Of a stretch of 15,877 nucleotides of DNA, positions 1-6,549 are shown piece by piece. Source of the stretch: G963674665 sp964609625 (GTDB lineage: Bacteria; Desulfobacterota; Desulfovibrionia; Desulfovibrionales; Desulfovibrionaceae); contig CAZSRS010000064.1 of the NCBI GenBank assembly GCA_964609625.1, positions 1-15,877 of the forward strand. The letters run 5' to 3'. The notes under the pieces were generated by a model, which was given only the letters and a program-made list of their open reading frames with translations, was not told where the DNA came from and did no database searches. A program made the translations under genes and the position numbers. Each line of letters begins with the position of its first letter. Position 1 is the stretch's first letter.

Positions 1-14
1 TGCTGTGATTATAT

Positions 15-457
15 ATGAAAATAGCAAAGAAGGGAAGATGTGGCGAAAGTCCTGTCTACCTCCACGAGAAGATTGATTGCATCAAACGATTCAATGCTAA
101 GCACAACTATGTCAATCCGAGAACGACCTCTCTGGATTCTACGACATCAGCATGGGGCGTCTGGAGTCTTACAGACAACTGACCACGACATCTTTCGAAG
201 TGTTTCAGAACATGCTCGTGGAGGCACAGCTCCAAGGACTGTCTGGAGACTGTGAGCGATGATTCAAGGAAGAAGTACGTAAGATCAGGCCTTCATGGAA
301 AGCTGCCATTGTGCAAAGCTTTCTAGGCTCTGACCTCTTCACGTTCTTCATCGGCGTGCTGGTGTTCCTTATCGATTGGCGCTCCGACATGAGCATGATC
401 ATTGAAGAAACTGTCAAGCTATTTCCGGTCAATAGTGAGCAACCATTGTTTGGATAA
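15..457 (+). pseudogene. Decayed gene for a C-terminal membrane-anchored protein (broken by frameshift and stop)
   Basis: No single frame is open, but two frames join into one plausible protein. From the ATG at 15 one frame reads through a segment containing YLHEKIDCIKRFN and HNYVNP; after about 131 the sense moves to another frame beginning GFYDISMGRLESYRQL. That second frame is interrupted by TGA at 260-262, continues as FKEEVRKIRPSW, then a hydrophobic stretch (FTFFIGVLVFLI) and ends at TAA 455-457. The shift fits one lost base or two gained. The hydrophobic segment near the end suggests one membrane helix with most of the protein cytoplasmic. Base composition is clearly more AT-rich than the rest of the window (about 40-52% GC in lines I counted). 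I do not recognise a named family. The true start may lie before the window. It lies on the 3' side of a tRNA gene, a common island location, so it may be remnant accessory DNA. Confidence 0.55.
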
Positions 458-534
458 TCGCACTTCTCTTCTTTATTTGTGGATACAAAGCGCATGGGAT
501 GCACCTCGTTGATATTATGAATGTAGACCACACG

Positions 535-569
535 AAAAAACGGGCCACACCATGCTGATGTAACCCGTT
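535..569 (-). terminator. Intrinsic terminator of the tRNA-Pro transcript
   Basis: On the minus strand the bases just after the tRNA CCA end form a hairpin (539-569) with 13 consecutive pairs, counting G-U wobbles, closed by the loop AGCAT. The arms begin AACGGG and end CCCGTT, and a run of T follows at 538-535. This is a textbook Rho-independent terminator only about ten bases past the mature tRNA end. Confidence 0.85.
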
Positions 570-577
570 GTTTTCAC

Positions 578-654
578 TGGTCGGGGCGACTCGATTCGAA
601 CGAGCGACCCCCTGCTCCCAAGGCAGGTGCGCTGCCAGGCTGCGCTACGCCCCG
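578..654 (-). tRNA. tRNA-Pro, anticodon UGG, CCA encoded
   Basis: The minus strand folds as a complete cloverleaf. The seven-base acceptor arms are CGGGGCG (654-648) and CGCCCCG (588-582). The D arm is GCGC/GCGC. The anticodon stem is CCTGC/GCAGG with loop CTTGGGA, giving anticodon TGG. The T stem (GCTCG with CGAGT, one G-U pair) encloses TTCGAAT. The discriminator base is A, and the 3' CCA is encoded at 580-578. Anticodon UGG reads CCA and other Pro codons by wobble. It is a single-gene transcription unit with its own promoter and terminator. The 3' half of a tRNA gene is a frequent integrase target, and AT-rich decayed DNA lies directly past this 3' end. Confidence 0.97.
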
Positions 655-668
655 ATATTGAATTTTTA

Positions 669-697
669 ACTGTACATTGTGACCAAACTGATTGCAA
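669..697 (-). promoter_or_regulatory. Sigma70-type promoter for tRNA-Pro
   Basis: On the minus strand, TTGCAA (697-692) and TACAGT (674-669) are separated by exactly 17 bases, each matching four of six consensus positions. The -10 box lies 14 bases before the mature tRNA 5' end, leaving room for a short leader removed by RNase P. An AT-rich stretch lies between the box and the tRNA. Confidence 0.55.
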
Positions 698-860
698 GGA
701 ACATTTTCGACGCACGGGGCATCAGGCCACGCCCTGCAACACCCATGAGTCACCGAAACTCCCGCCCTTGCCCAGCTTGGATTTTTCCCCTATCACTGGC
801 GCCTGACACTGAGGCAACTCCTCCCCAAATAATCGATCAAGAATTACCACGGTCGCTCCC

Positions 861-2402
861 ATGCCCCGCACGACACATCCGCCCCTCATCGAACTGCGCC
901 ACGCCCGTGTGCAACGCCAAGGACGCATGGTGCTGGACATCGAACACTGGTCCCTCGCGCCGGGCACCCATTGGGCCGTTGTCGGACGCAACGGCGCGGG
1001 CAAGAGCACTTTTTTCGCCCTGCTGCGCGGCGAACTCTGGCCCTTGCAGCGCCCCGGCCCGCCTCCCAGGCTCTACAACCTCGGTTCTGTCGGCGAATCC
1101 CCCCTGATCCCTCGCTCCCGTATGGGAGTGGTCTCCACGGAGTTGCAGCAGCTCTACCAACGACGAGGATGGCGAATCACGGTATTCGACGCCGTGTGCA
1201 GCGGCTTTTTCGACGCCCCCTTGCTGTATCGCACCCCGTACGCTGCCCAGCGCCGTCGCGCCGAGGAGTTGCTCGAGCTGCTCCAGCTCGCGGACATGCG
1301 CGGCCGACTCCTGCCCGGACTCTCCCAGGGGGAGCTGCGCCGAGTGCTCATTGCACGCGCCATGGCGCCCCTGTCCGAGACCCCAGCCGTGCTCCTACTG
1401 GACGAGGTCTGCGACGGCCTGGACGCATCCGCCAGGGGCGCCTTGATACATGCCGTGGAACGTATCATCCAACAAGGGGGCGTTCAGGTCCTGGCCTCCA
1501 GCCACAGGCCGCAGGAACTGCCCAAGGGCCTGAGCCACGTGGCAGTGTTCGAGAACGGGCGCATTCTCCGGCAGGGTCCCCTGACAGACGTGCTCCGTAG
1601 CGGACCTGAGGATGACGCGGTTCCCACCCCAGGCGCTCTCCTCTTCAGGGAGCGCCCCGCGCCCGATTTTGGAGGCCCGCCTCTGCTGCACCTGGAGAAC
1701 GTCTCCATTCACCGGGACGGCATTCCTGTGCTCACGGACATCACCTGGACCGTACGTCCTGGGGAGCACTGGGGCGTGCTGGGGCACAACGGCGCCGGCA
1801 AAAGCACCCTGCTGCGCTGCCTGGCCGGTGAGCTGCACCCCTCCTGCGTGCAAGGGCCGGCGGGATCAGCGCTGCGTTTCGGCTCTCCAGACATCCCCCC
1901 CGGCGGCCTGCGCGGCCGTATCGGCCTGGTCTCGCCCGAACTGCAAGCCGGCTACGGCTACGACGTGAGCGCGGAAGAGCTGGTCTGGACCGGGTTCGAC
2001 GCCTCCATCGGTCTGCACGGCCGCGTGCCCACGGCAGAGGAACGCCGCGAGGCCCGAATGTGGCTGGAATTGGTGGGCATGCGGGAGCTGACGCAACGCC
2101 CCGTGGCTGCCTTGTCCAGCGGCCAGGCGCGACGCTGCTTCCTGGCCAGGGCCCTGGCCGCCAATCAGGGACTCGGCCCGGAATTGCTCTTGCTTGACGA
2201 GCCCTGCTCGGGCCTGGATACCCACGCCAGACGAAACTTCCTGGCCCTGCTCTCCAGGGTGGCGCGCGCCGGCGTGCCCTTGGTCTGCGTCACCCACCAC
2301 CAGGACGAATTGCCCCCGGAAATCAGTCACGTGCTCCTGCTGCGCGAGGGGCGCATCCAGGCCAAGGGGCGGCGCGACAACATGCTCGGGGAGCCCTCGT
2401 GA
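861..2402 (+). CDS. modF: ModF-like tandem-domain ABC transporter ATP-binding protein
   Basis: This 513-residue protein has two complete ABC ATPase cassettes and no membrane segment, so it is cytoplasmic. Cassette 1 has Walker A GRNGAGKST (42-50), signature LSQGE (154-158), Walker B VLLLDE (177-182) and H-loop His215. Cassette 2 has Walker A GHNGAGKST (308-316), signature LSSGQ (418-422), Walker B LLLLDE near 442-447 and H-loop His479. The order, length and motifs such as WAVVGRNGAGKST and WGVLGHNGAGKST match ModF, a tandem ATPase often linked with molybdate transport; its exact role is poorly settled. No modABC genes are visible here, so the molybdate link rests on family resemblance only. 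Cassette 1 has DEV instead of the usual DEP after Walker B. The Shine-Dalgarno sequence before the ATG is weak. The stop overlaps the GTG start of the next gene, indicating translational coupling. Other soluble ABC ATPases, such as repair or ribosome-associated types, are less likely. Confidence 0.82.
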   Translation: MPRTTHPPLIELRHARVQRQGRMVLDIEHWSLAPGTHWAVVGRNGAGKSTFFALLRGELWPLQRPGPPPRLYNLGSVGESPLIPRSRMGVVSTELQQLYQRRGWRITVFDAVCSGFFDAPLLYRTPYAAQRRRAEELLELLQLADMRGRLLPGLSQGELRRVLIARAMAPLSETPAVLLLDEVCDGLDASARGALIHAVERIIQQGGVQVLASSHRPQELPKGLSHVAVFENGRILRQGPLTDVLRSGPEDDAVPTPGALLFRERPAPDFGGPPLLHLENVSIHRDGIPVLTDITWTVRPGEHWGVLGHNGAGKSTLLRCLAGELHPSCVQGPAGSALRFGSPDIPPGGLRGRIGLVSPELQAGYGYDVSAEELVWTGFDASIGLHGRVPTAEERREARMWLELVGMRELTQRPVAALSSGQARRCFLARALAANQGLGPELLLLDEPCSGLDTHARRNFLALLSRVARAGVPLVCVTHHQDELPPEISHVLLLREGRIQAKGRRDNMLGEPS

Positions 2403-3124
2403 ACAGCCCCGTGCTCTTGCCGGGGCAGGGCTTTTCGGGCCTGATCCAGGCCGCGGGCGTGCACGATCTGGCCGAGGCCCAGGACGTGGTCGCCGCCGGT
2501 GTCCATGCCCTGGGCATCCCGCTGCGGCTGCCGGTGCACACCCCGGATCTCTCCGAGACCGAGGCAGCCGCCCTGGTGGCAGTGTTCCCCGCCTGCCTCG
2601 TTCCGGTGCTGATCACCTACGAGACCCGCCCCCTTGCTCTGGTAGGGCTGGCCCGGCAACTCGGCATCCGGCATGTGCAGCTGCACGCGGCGCTCGGCAG
2701 GGAGGGCGTGGCGACTCTGGCCCGGATCAAGGGCTTGGCGTCGGACATCTTCCTGATCAAGAGTCTCATCGTGCGGGGAGTGGCGGAGCAGGCCGCGCTG
2801 GAAGCCGAAATGGCGGCCTACGCCCCCTATGTGGACGCCTTCATCACCGACAGCTTCGATCCTGTCAGCGGTGCCATCGGCGCCACGGGCACAACCCATG
2901 ACTGGGGATTGAGCCACCGGCTGGTGGAGCTGTCCCCAAGGCCGGTGATCCTGGCCGGAGGTTTGCACCCTGGCAACGTGGCCGCGGCCATTGTCCAGGT
3001 GCGCCCCGCCGGGGTGGACGCCCATACGGGGCTGGAAGATGCTTCGGGCCGCAAGAATCCCGAACTGCTGCGCGCCTTCGTGTACCGGGCCAGTGAGGCT
3101 TTTGCCGGGATCGCCGGGCATTGA
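2399..3124 (+). CDS. TrpF-fold protein (phosphoribosylanthranilate isomerase-like) lacking the catalytic Cys
   Basis: This 241-residue protein starts at a GTG overlapping the upstream stop by four bases, so it is probably co-translated with the ModF-like ATPase. Its C-terminal half matches TrpF closely: ITDSFDP (149-155, with the Asp equivalent to the TrpF general acid), GATGTTHDW (161-169, resembling GGTGKTFDW), the phosphate-binding ILAGGL (184-189) and GVDAHTGLED (205-214). TrpF isomerises phosphoribosylanthranilate in tryptophan biosynthesis using an N-terminal Cys in a KICGIT motif. Here the equivalent stretch is QAAGVH (17-22), with Ala19 at the Cys position. No other trp gene is nearby. 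I infer either a changed reaction or a sugar-phosphate-binding role in the same fold. Standard TrpF activity cannot be assumed. Confidence 0.78.
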   Translation: MNSPVLLPGQGFSGLIQAAGVHDLAEAQDVVAAGVHALGIPLRLPVHTPDLSETEAAALVAVFPACLVPVLITYETRPLALVGLARQLGIRHVQLHAALGREGVATLARIKGLASDIFLIKSLIVRGVAEQAALEAEMAAYAPYVDAFITDSFDPVSGAIGATGTTHDWGLSHRLVELSPRPVILAGGLHPGNVAAAIVQVRPAGVDAHTGLEDASGRKNPELLRAFVYRASEAFAGIAGH

Positions 3125-3173
3125 GCGCTCCGCTCCACGACAACGGACTTCGCAAGCAGTTGGGCGGATGCGA

Positions 3174-3515
3174 TCAGAAGCAGCCGCGCAGTTGGCCGTT
3201 CCAGTCGCCCCGCCAATTGCGGTCGTTGCTGTACCGCCACTTTCCCGTAAACCCGGTCTGGTGCATGTTGAAGCGGAAATAACCGCTGCCATCGTTCTGG
3301 TACCAGCTGCCCTCGACCACGTTCCTGCCGTTCCACGATCCGCTGATGTTCCCGTTTTTGTAGGGATAGTGCCCGATAATCGAGCTTTGCCCCGGCAAAA
3401 AGCTCATGACCAGCACACCCCAACGGGTGTCGTATTCGCAGGTCTCGGCATGGGCGAGGCTGCAGAAGACAAGAAGAACCAATGTGCTCAGGGTGATGGC
3501 GGTCCAGGGTTTCAT
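3174..3515 (-). CDS. Small secreted protein with repeated G-x-W motifs
   Basis: This 113-residue protein has a typical Sec signal peptide: a positive start, a hydrophobic core (TLVLLVFCSL) and a likely cleavage after AHA at residue 23. The mature part is about 90 residues, rich in Trp, Gly, Asn and Tyr. It contains four G-x-W motifs: GSW 59-61, GSW 69-71, GKW 91-93 and GDW 103-105. The spacing suggests a small beta-sheet fold built from repeated hairpins. Cys26 and Cys112 sit at the two ends of the mature chain and could form a disulfide in the periplasm. A good ribosome-binding site (AAGGAG, 3527-3522) supports this start. I do not recognise a named family and assign no function. It converges with the TrpF-like gene, whose stop is 49 bases away. 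Confidence 0.78.
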   Translation of the reverse strand: MKPWTAITLSTLVLLVFCSLAHAETCEYDTRWGVLVMSFLPGQSSIIGHYPYKNGNISGSWNGRNVVEGSWYQNDGSGYFRFNMHQTGFTGKWRYSNDRNWRGDWNGQLRGCF

Positions 3516-3570
3516 GGCGTGCTCCTTGGTGTGCGTTGTACTGGCAACGGCTCTGGCGGCCTACCACGGG

Positions 3571-3600
3571 ATCATATCGTTGATACGAATCCCTGGACAA
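3571..3600 (-). promoter_or_regulatory. Sigma70-type promoter for the small secreted protein gene
   Basis: On the minus strand, TTGTCC (3600-3595, four of six consensus matches) and TATGAT (3576-3571, five of six) are separated by 18 bases. Transcription would begin near 3564, leaving a leader of about 50 bases before the ATG at 3515. This suggests the gene is transcribed separately from the upstream cyclase-like operon. Confidence 0.5.
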
Positions 3601-3622
3601 CAAGGCAAGCTTTTTCTCATGC

Positions 3623-5050
3623 CTACTCCTCCAGCCATTGGGAAAGCAGCGGCGGTGTTCTCGCGCTCCCAAGCATGGGTTTCCAGGCGCACTGGGCCGT
3701 GAGTTCCATGCCGCCCTGCATGATCGAGACGGGGCGGTCAGAGGAGACCACGATCACGGCCATGGCATCGTGCATCGCCGAAAAACGCAGGGCAGAGTTG
3801 AACCTGGCACCACGTGCCCTGTTCTCCCCCGGCACGGCCAATCCGTCCAACAGGCACGCGAAGCTGTGCAGCCGGGCATCCGCGCCGATGAGCAGGGCCC
3901 CGTCCACCTTGGCCAGGGATCGCGCCAGGATCAAGGCCTCGGGGTCTCGCAGATTCAAGGGTGGCTGCAAGGTTTGCCCCGGGATGTCGCGAACCTTGCG
4001 CCGCATGTCCAGCACCAGAGTGCACCCCCGCCGACATTCCGCGGCATCGTGCACGATGGAGGCGATGGATTGGAGCAGCACGTGGTGCTGCGCGGGATCC
4101 ACCTCCGATTCCAGCAGCAGTTCCTCCAACTGCACCAGCACGGCACGCCGCGTGCTGGAGTGGAAGGAGCCGTCATAGAAGCTGCACACAGACGCATCCC
4201 CCAGGCGGATGAAGCCGTAGCTGCCACGGAAATCCGCCACCACCTGAGAGGGCCTCGAGGGCCTGACCGCCACCCCCACGATGGTTTTGCCGTCCGAGAC
4301 CAGGGTCCGCTGACAGCCCTCCATGGCCAGAAGCAGCTTGCGCACGTGCTTGTGGTTCTCCAGGATGGGCTGCTCCATGATCGGAAAACGGACCAGGAAA
4401 CGAACCTGGTCGAAGAACCGCGGTTCCACGAAGACCAGCTCGCCCCTGGGCCAAGCCCCCTCTTCCAAGGTCTTGGAGATGCCCAGCACCGCGTCCAGGA
4501 TGGAGTAAATGCGCAGCCGGCTGTCCGGTCCGAGCATGACGTTGCGCTCGTCCACGATGTGGTCGCGCACCGCGTGGGTGGCGTAGGCCTGCAAGACCAG
4601 GCCCGAGCTGCCGATGCAGGGCGCGGCCGCGGCCATGTCCTGGGACAGCAGCCAGGCGGCGTGCTCCAGCCAGCGTTCGGTGGGGCCGATGGAGCACATG
4701 TCCGGATGGTGTTCGGTGAACCACATCTGATAGAACACCGAGCGCGACCTGGCTCCAAAAGAGATCAGGCCTGCCAATTGCAGGCTCTCGAAGCCTGTCA
4801 GTTCCACCTGTCCCAGCCTGGAAAAATCCGAGGCGTTGCACCTCCAGGCATCCGACTCTTGGAAGAGTTCGACCAGCTTGGGCTCGTGGCCTTCGAGCAG
4901 GTTTTGCGGGTCATAGATGCGCAGGGGATCGTCCTGCGAGACGGCATAGAGCAGTGCCACCCTGCTGGGCTGCGAGAAATGCGAGAGCCCGTCGCGCAGG
5001 CCGTCCAGGATATGATAGATGCACAGGGTGTGCAGTCCATTGTCAGCCAT
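3623..5050 (-). CDS. Protein with C-terminal diadenylate cyclase-like (DisA_N) domain and large N-terminal sensor-like region
   Basis: I place the start at the ATG at 5050, giving 475 residues, because GGAGGG lies just upstream; a GTG at 5065 is also in frame. The last ~95 residues resemble the diadenylate cyclase domain that makes c-di-AMP from ATP. The DGA motif is at 383-385, followed by a spaced G-A-R-F-N-S-A segment (414-420), then DAMAVIVVSS and VSIMQGG, which parallel DA-V-VVSEE and IS-NG in DisA and CdaA. The canonical RHR motif reads RFN (416-418), so normal activity is doubtful. The first ~375 residues have no clear membrane segment and no family I can name with confidence; large sensor-like domains fused N-terminally to DisA_N are known in bacteria. 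The start overlaps the end of the dehydrogenase gene by eight bases, so the two are co-translated. A GC-rich antisense open frame covers it and is a shadow. Confidence 0.7.
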   Translation of the reverse strand: MADNGLHTLCIYHILDGLRDGLSHFSQPSRVALLYAVSQDDPLRIYDPQNLLEGHEPKLVELFQESDAWRCNASDFSRLGQVELTGFESLQLAGLISFGARSRSVFYQMWFTEHHPDMCSIGPTERWLEHAAWLLSQDMAAAAPCIGSSGLVLQAYATHAVRDHIVDERNVMLGPDSRLRIYSILDAVLGISKTLEEGAWPRGELVFVEPRFFDQVRFLVRFPIMEQPILENHKHVRKLLLAMEGCQRTLVSDGKTIVGVAVRPSRPSQVVADFRGSYGFIRLGDASVCSFYDGSFHSSTRRAVLVQLEELLLESEVDPAQHHVLLQSIASIVHDAAECRRGCTLVLDMRRKVRDIPGQTLQPPLNLRDPEALILARSLAKVDGALLIGADARLHSFACLLDGLAVPGENRARGARFNSALRFSAMHDAMAVIVVSSDRPVSIMQGGMELTAQCAWKPMLGSARTPPLLSQWLEE

Positions 5051-6281
5051 TGCCGCCCTCCACACCCGGGAAGCCCCGCGGCGAGACCGCCACCTTCACG
5101 CTGGAGGTGTTGCGCTTGTCAAAGGCCGTAGCAAAGGCCTCGCGCCAGCGCTCCAGGGGAAAAACATGGGTCAGCAGCCCGTCCAGGCGCTCCGGGCCGA
5201 GCCTGTTGGCCAGAAGATCCAGGGCCAGGTCGTAGGTGGAGACGGTCCCACCGTTGAACACGCCCTTGCCGTAACAGTTGGCACCCTTGATGCGCAGCTC
5301 CCGATGCCAGACACTGGAAAGATCCACGCCCGAGATCTTGCCCAGGGTGGCCACCAGGACGTACGTCCCCCGTGCCCTGAGGCCGAGCAGGCCATCCTGC
5401 ATGGAGCGGGTGCTGCCCACGCAGTCGAAGCAGTGGGTTGCACCGCCTTCCAGAGTGCCGCCGCCAAGGGTCGTGGGCAGCAGTCGCGCGCCCACGGCCT
5501 CGCCCAGCCGCCGTCGGTCCGGGGACATGAGTACCTCGTCCGCGCCCCCAGCCTGGGCCAGGTCGCGCTGGAAGCCGTGCCTGGCCACCATCACCACCCG
5601 GGCCCGACTCCCCAGGCCGCGCAGGCAGCGCAACAGGTTCTGGCCGATGATCCCGGCACCGTAGATCACCACCAGATCGTCATCAGCCGGGTAGTTGTCC
5701 AGCACGGGTTGCAGGGCCGAGGCGAAAGAGTCCGCGAGCACGGCCCGCTGCGTGGACAGGGAGTCCGGTACCCGGCGCAGTCGCGAGGGGTGGGCCGCGG
5801 TGAATTCGGCCATGCCGCCCCCGGCGGTGGAATTGTAGCCTAGCACCATGCCCTGCGGCAGTGGCCCCTGGCAGAAGTTCTCGCAAAGGTTATAGTGCCC
5901 CTGGGCGCAGAAACGGCAGGGCTCCAGCCCCCGGACCTCGCAGGAGAGCAGGGGCTCCACCACCACCCGCTCGCCAGGCGCGAAGCCGCTGTCAGCAGGC
6001 GCTTCCAGCACCTCGGCCACGATCTCGTGGCCCAGAATGGCTGGCATGGAGGCGTAAGGTTCCATGAGGTAGGACTCCGCACCCCTGATCAGTCCGAGGT
6101 CGGAGCCGCAGATACCGCAGAGAAGGACCTTGAGCTTCACCCAGTCCGGGGGCGGGGCAAAGTCCACGTCCGCCAGGGCCAGTGGCGCGATGCTTGGGAA
6201 GAAGAGCCTCCGCCAGATGCGGCTGGCGGCCTGGCAGGCCAGATAGCGGACCACCGAGCGACGGTAGACAAGTGCTTTCAT
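5043..6281 (-). CDS. Zinc-dependent medium-chain dehydrogenase (threonine/alcohol dehydrogenase-like)
   Basis: The 412-residue protein has the two-domain layout of NAD(P)-dependent zinc dehydrogenases. The catalytic-zinc motif CGICGSDL (55-62) and GHE (84-86) are present. A structural-zinc cysteine set lies at C114, C122, C125 and C133. The Rossmann motif GAGIIG is at 208-213. The RGLEPCRFC and GHYNLCE segments recall the threonine dehydrogenase/polyol dehydrogenase branch. It should oxidise an alcohol or polyol, or act in reverse; the substrate cannot be read from sequence. The N-terminus has about 30 residues more than typical before the first strand. The frame stays open to 6668, but I use the ATG at 6281: it has GAAAGG upstream and the conserved MKALVY-type beginning, while longer versions run into the divergent gene. 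The cyclase-like gene follows with an eight-base overlap. Confidence 0.88.
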   Translation of the reverse strand: MKALVYRRSVVRYLACQAASRIWRRLFFPSIAPLALADVDFAPPPDWVKLKVLLCGICGSDLGLIRGAESYLMEPYASMPAILGHEIVAEVLEAPADSGFAPGERVVVEPLLSCEVRGLEPCRFCAQGHYNLCENFCQGPLPQGMVLGYNSTAGGGMAEFTAAHPSRLRRVPDSLSTQRAVLADSFASALQPVLDNYPADDDLVVIYGAGIIGQNLLRCLRGLGSRARVVMVARHGFQRDLAQAGGADEVLMSPDRRRLGEAVGARLLPTTLGGGTLEGGATHCFDCVGSTRSMQDGLLGLRARGTYVLVATLGKISGVDLSSVWHRELRIKGANCYGKGVFNGGTVSTYDLALDLLANRLGPERLDGLLTHVFPLERWREAFATAFDKRNTSSVKVAVSPRGFPGVEGGNG

Positions 6282-6330
6282 TGGCGATTCACGCCTTTCA
6301 CAGGCCAGGGACAGTGCCACGGCCCGCGGG

Positions 6331-6358
6331 TTGTCATTCGAGACAAAGCGCGTATAGT
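6331..6358 (+). promoter_or_regulatory. Candidate promoter and overlapping inverted repeat for the radical SAM operon
   Basis: TTGTCA (6331-6336) and TATAGT (6353-6358) each match five of six sigma70 positions, with a 16-base spacer. An inverted repeat, TTGTC-N6-GACAA (6331-6346), begins at the -35 box and could bind a dimeric regulator. Transcription from here would leave a leader of about 185 bases before the ATG at 6550, unusually long for this window. The site lies between divergent genes, so one regulator might control both. Confidence 0.4.
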
Positions 6359-6549
6359 GCCTCGGGCCGATCACTTTGTCCGCTGCGGCGACACCTGTCA
6401 AGAAGCCCCTCTCCGGGCGCGCACCGGGCGGCTCCCTGCATCGGCGATCCTGAAATTCTTCAGCACGGATCTTTTCAACAACGACAAAGAAGATTAGCAC
6501 GGGACTTCGTTTCGGTCGGATCCATAACATACCAGTACGGGAGAGCTGT

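Noticed and set aside
3638..5131. Long open frame (497 codons) on the plus strand opposite the cyclase-like gene
   Set aside because: Its translation is rich in Gly, Gln, His and Arg with no recognisable domain, and it lies exactly antisense to a gene with clear motifs and a ribosome-binding site. It is a by-product of high GC at third positions.
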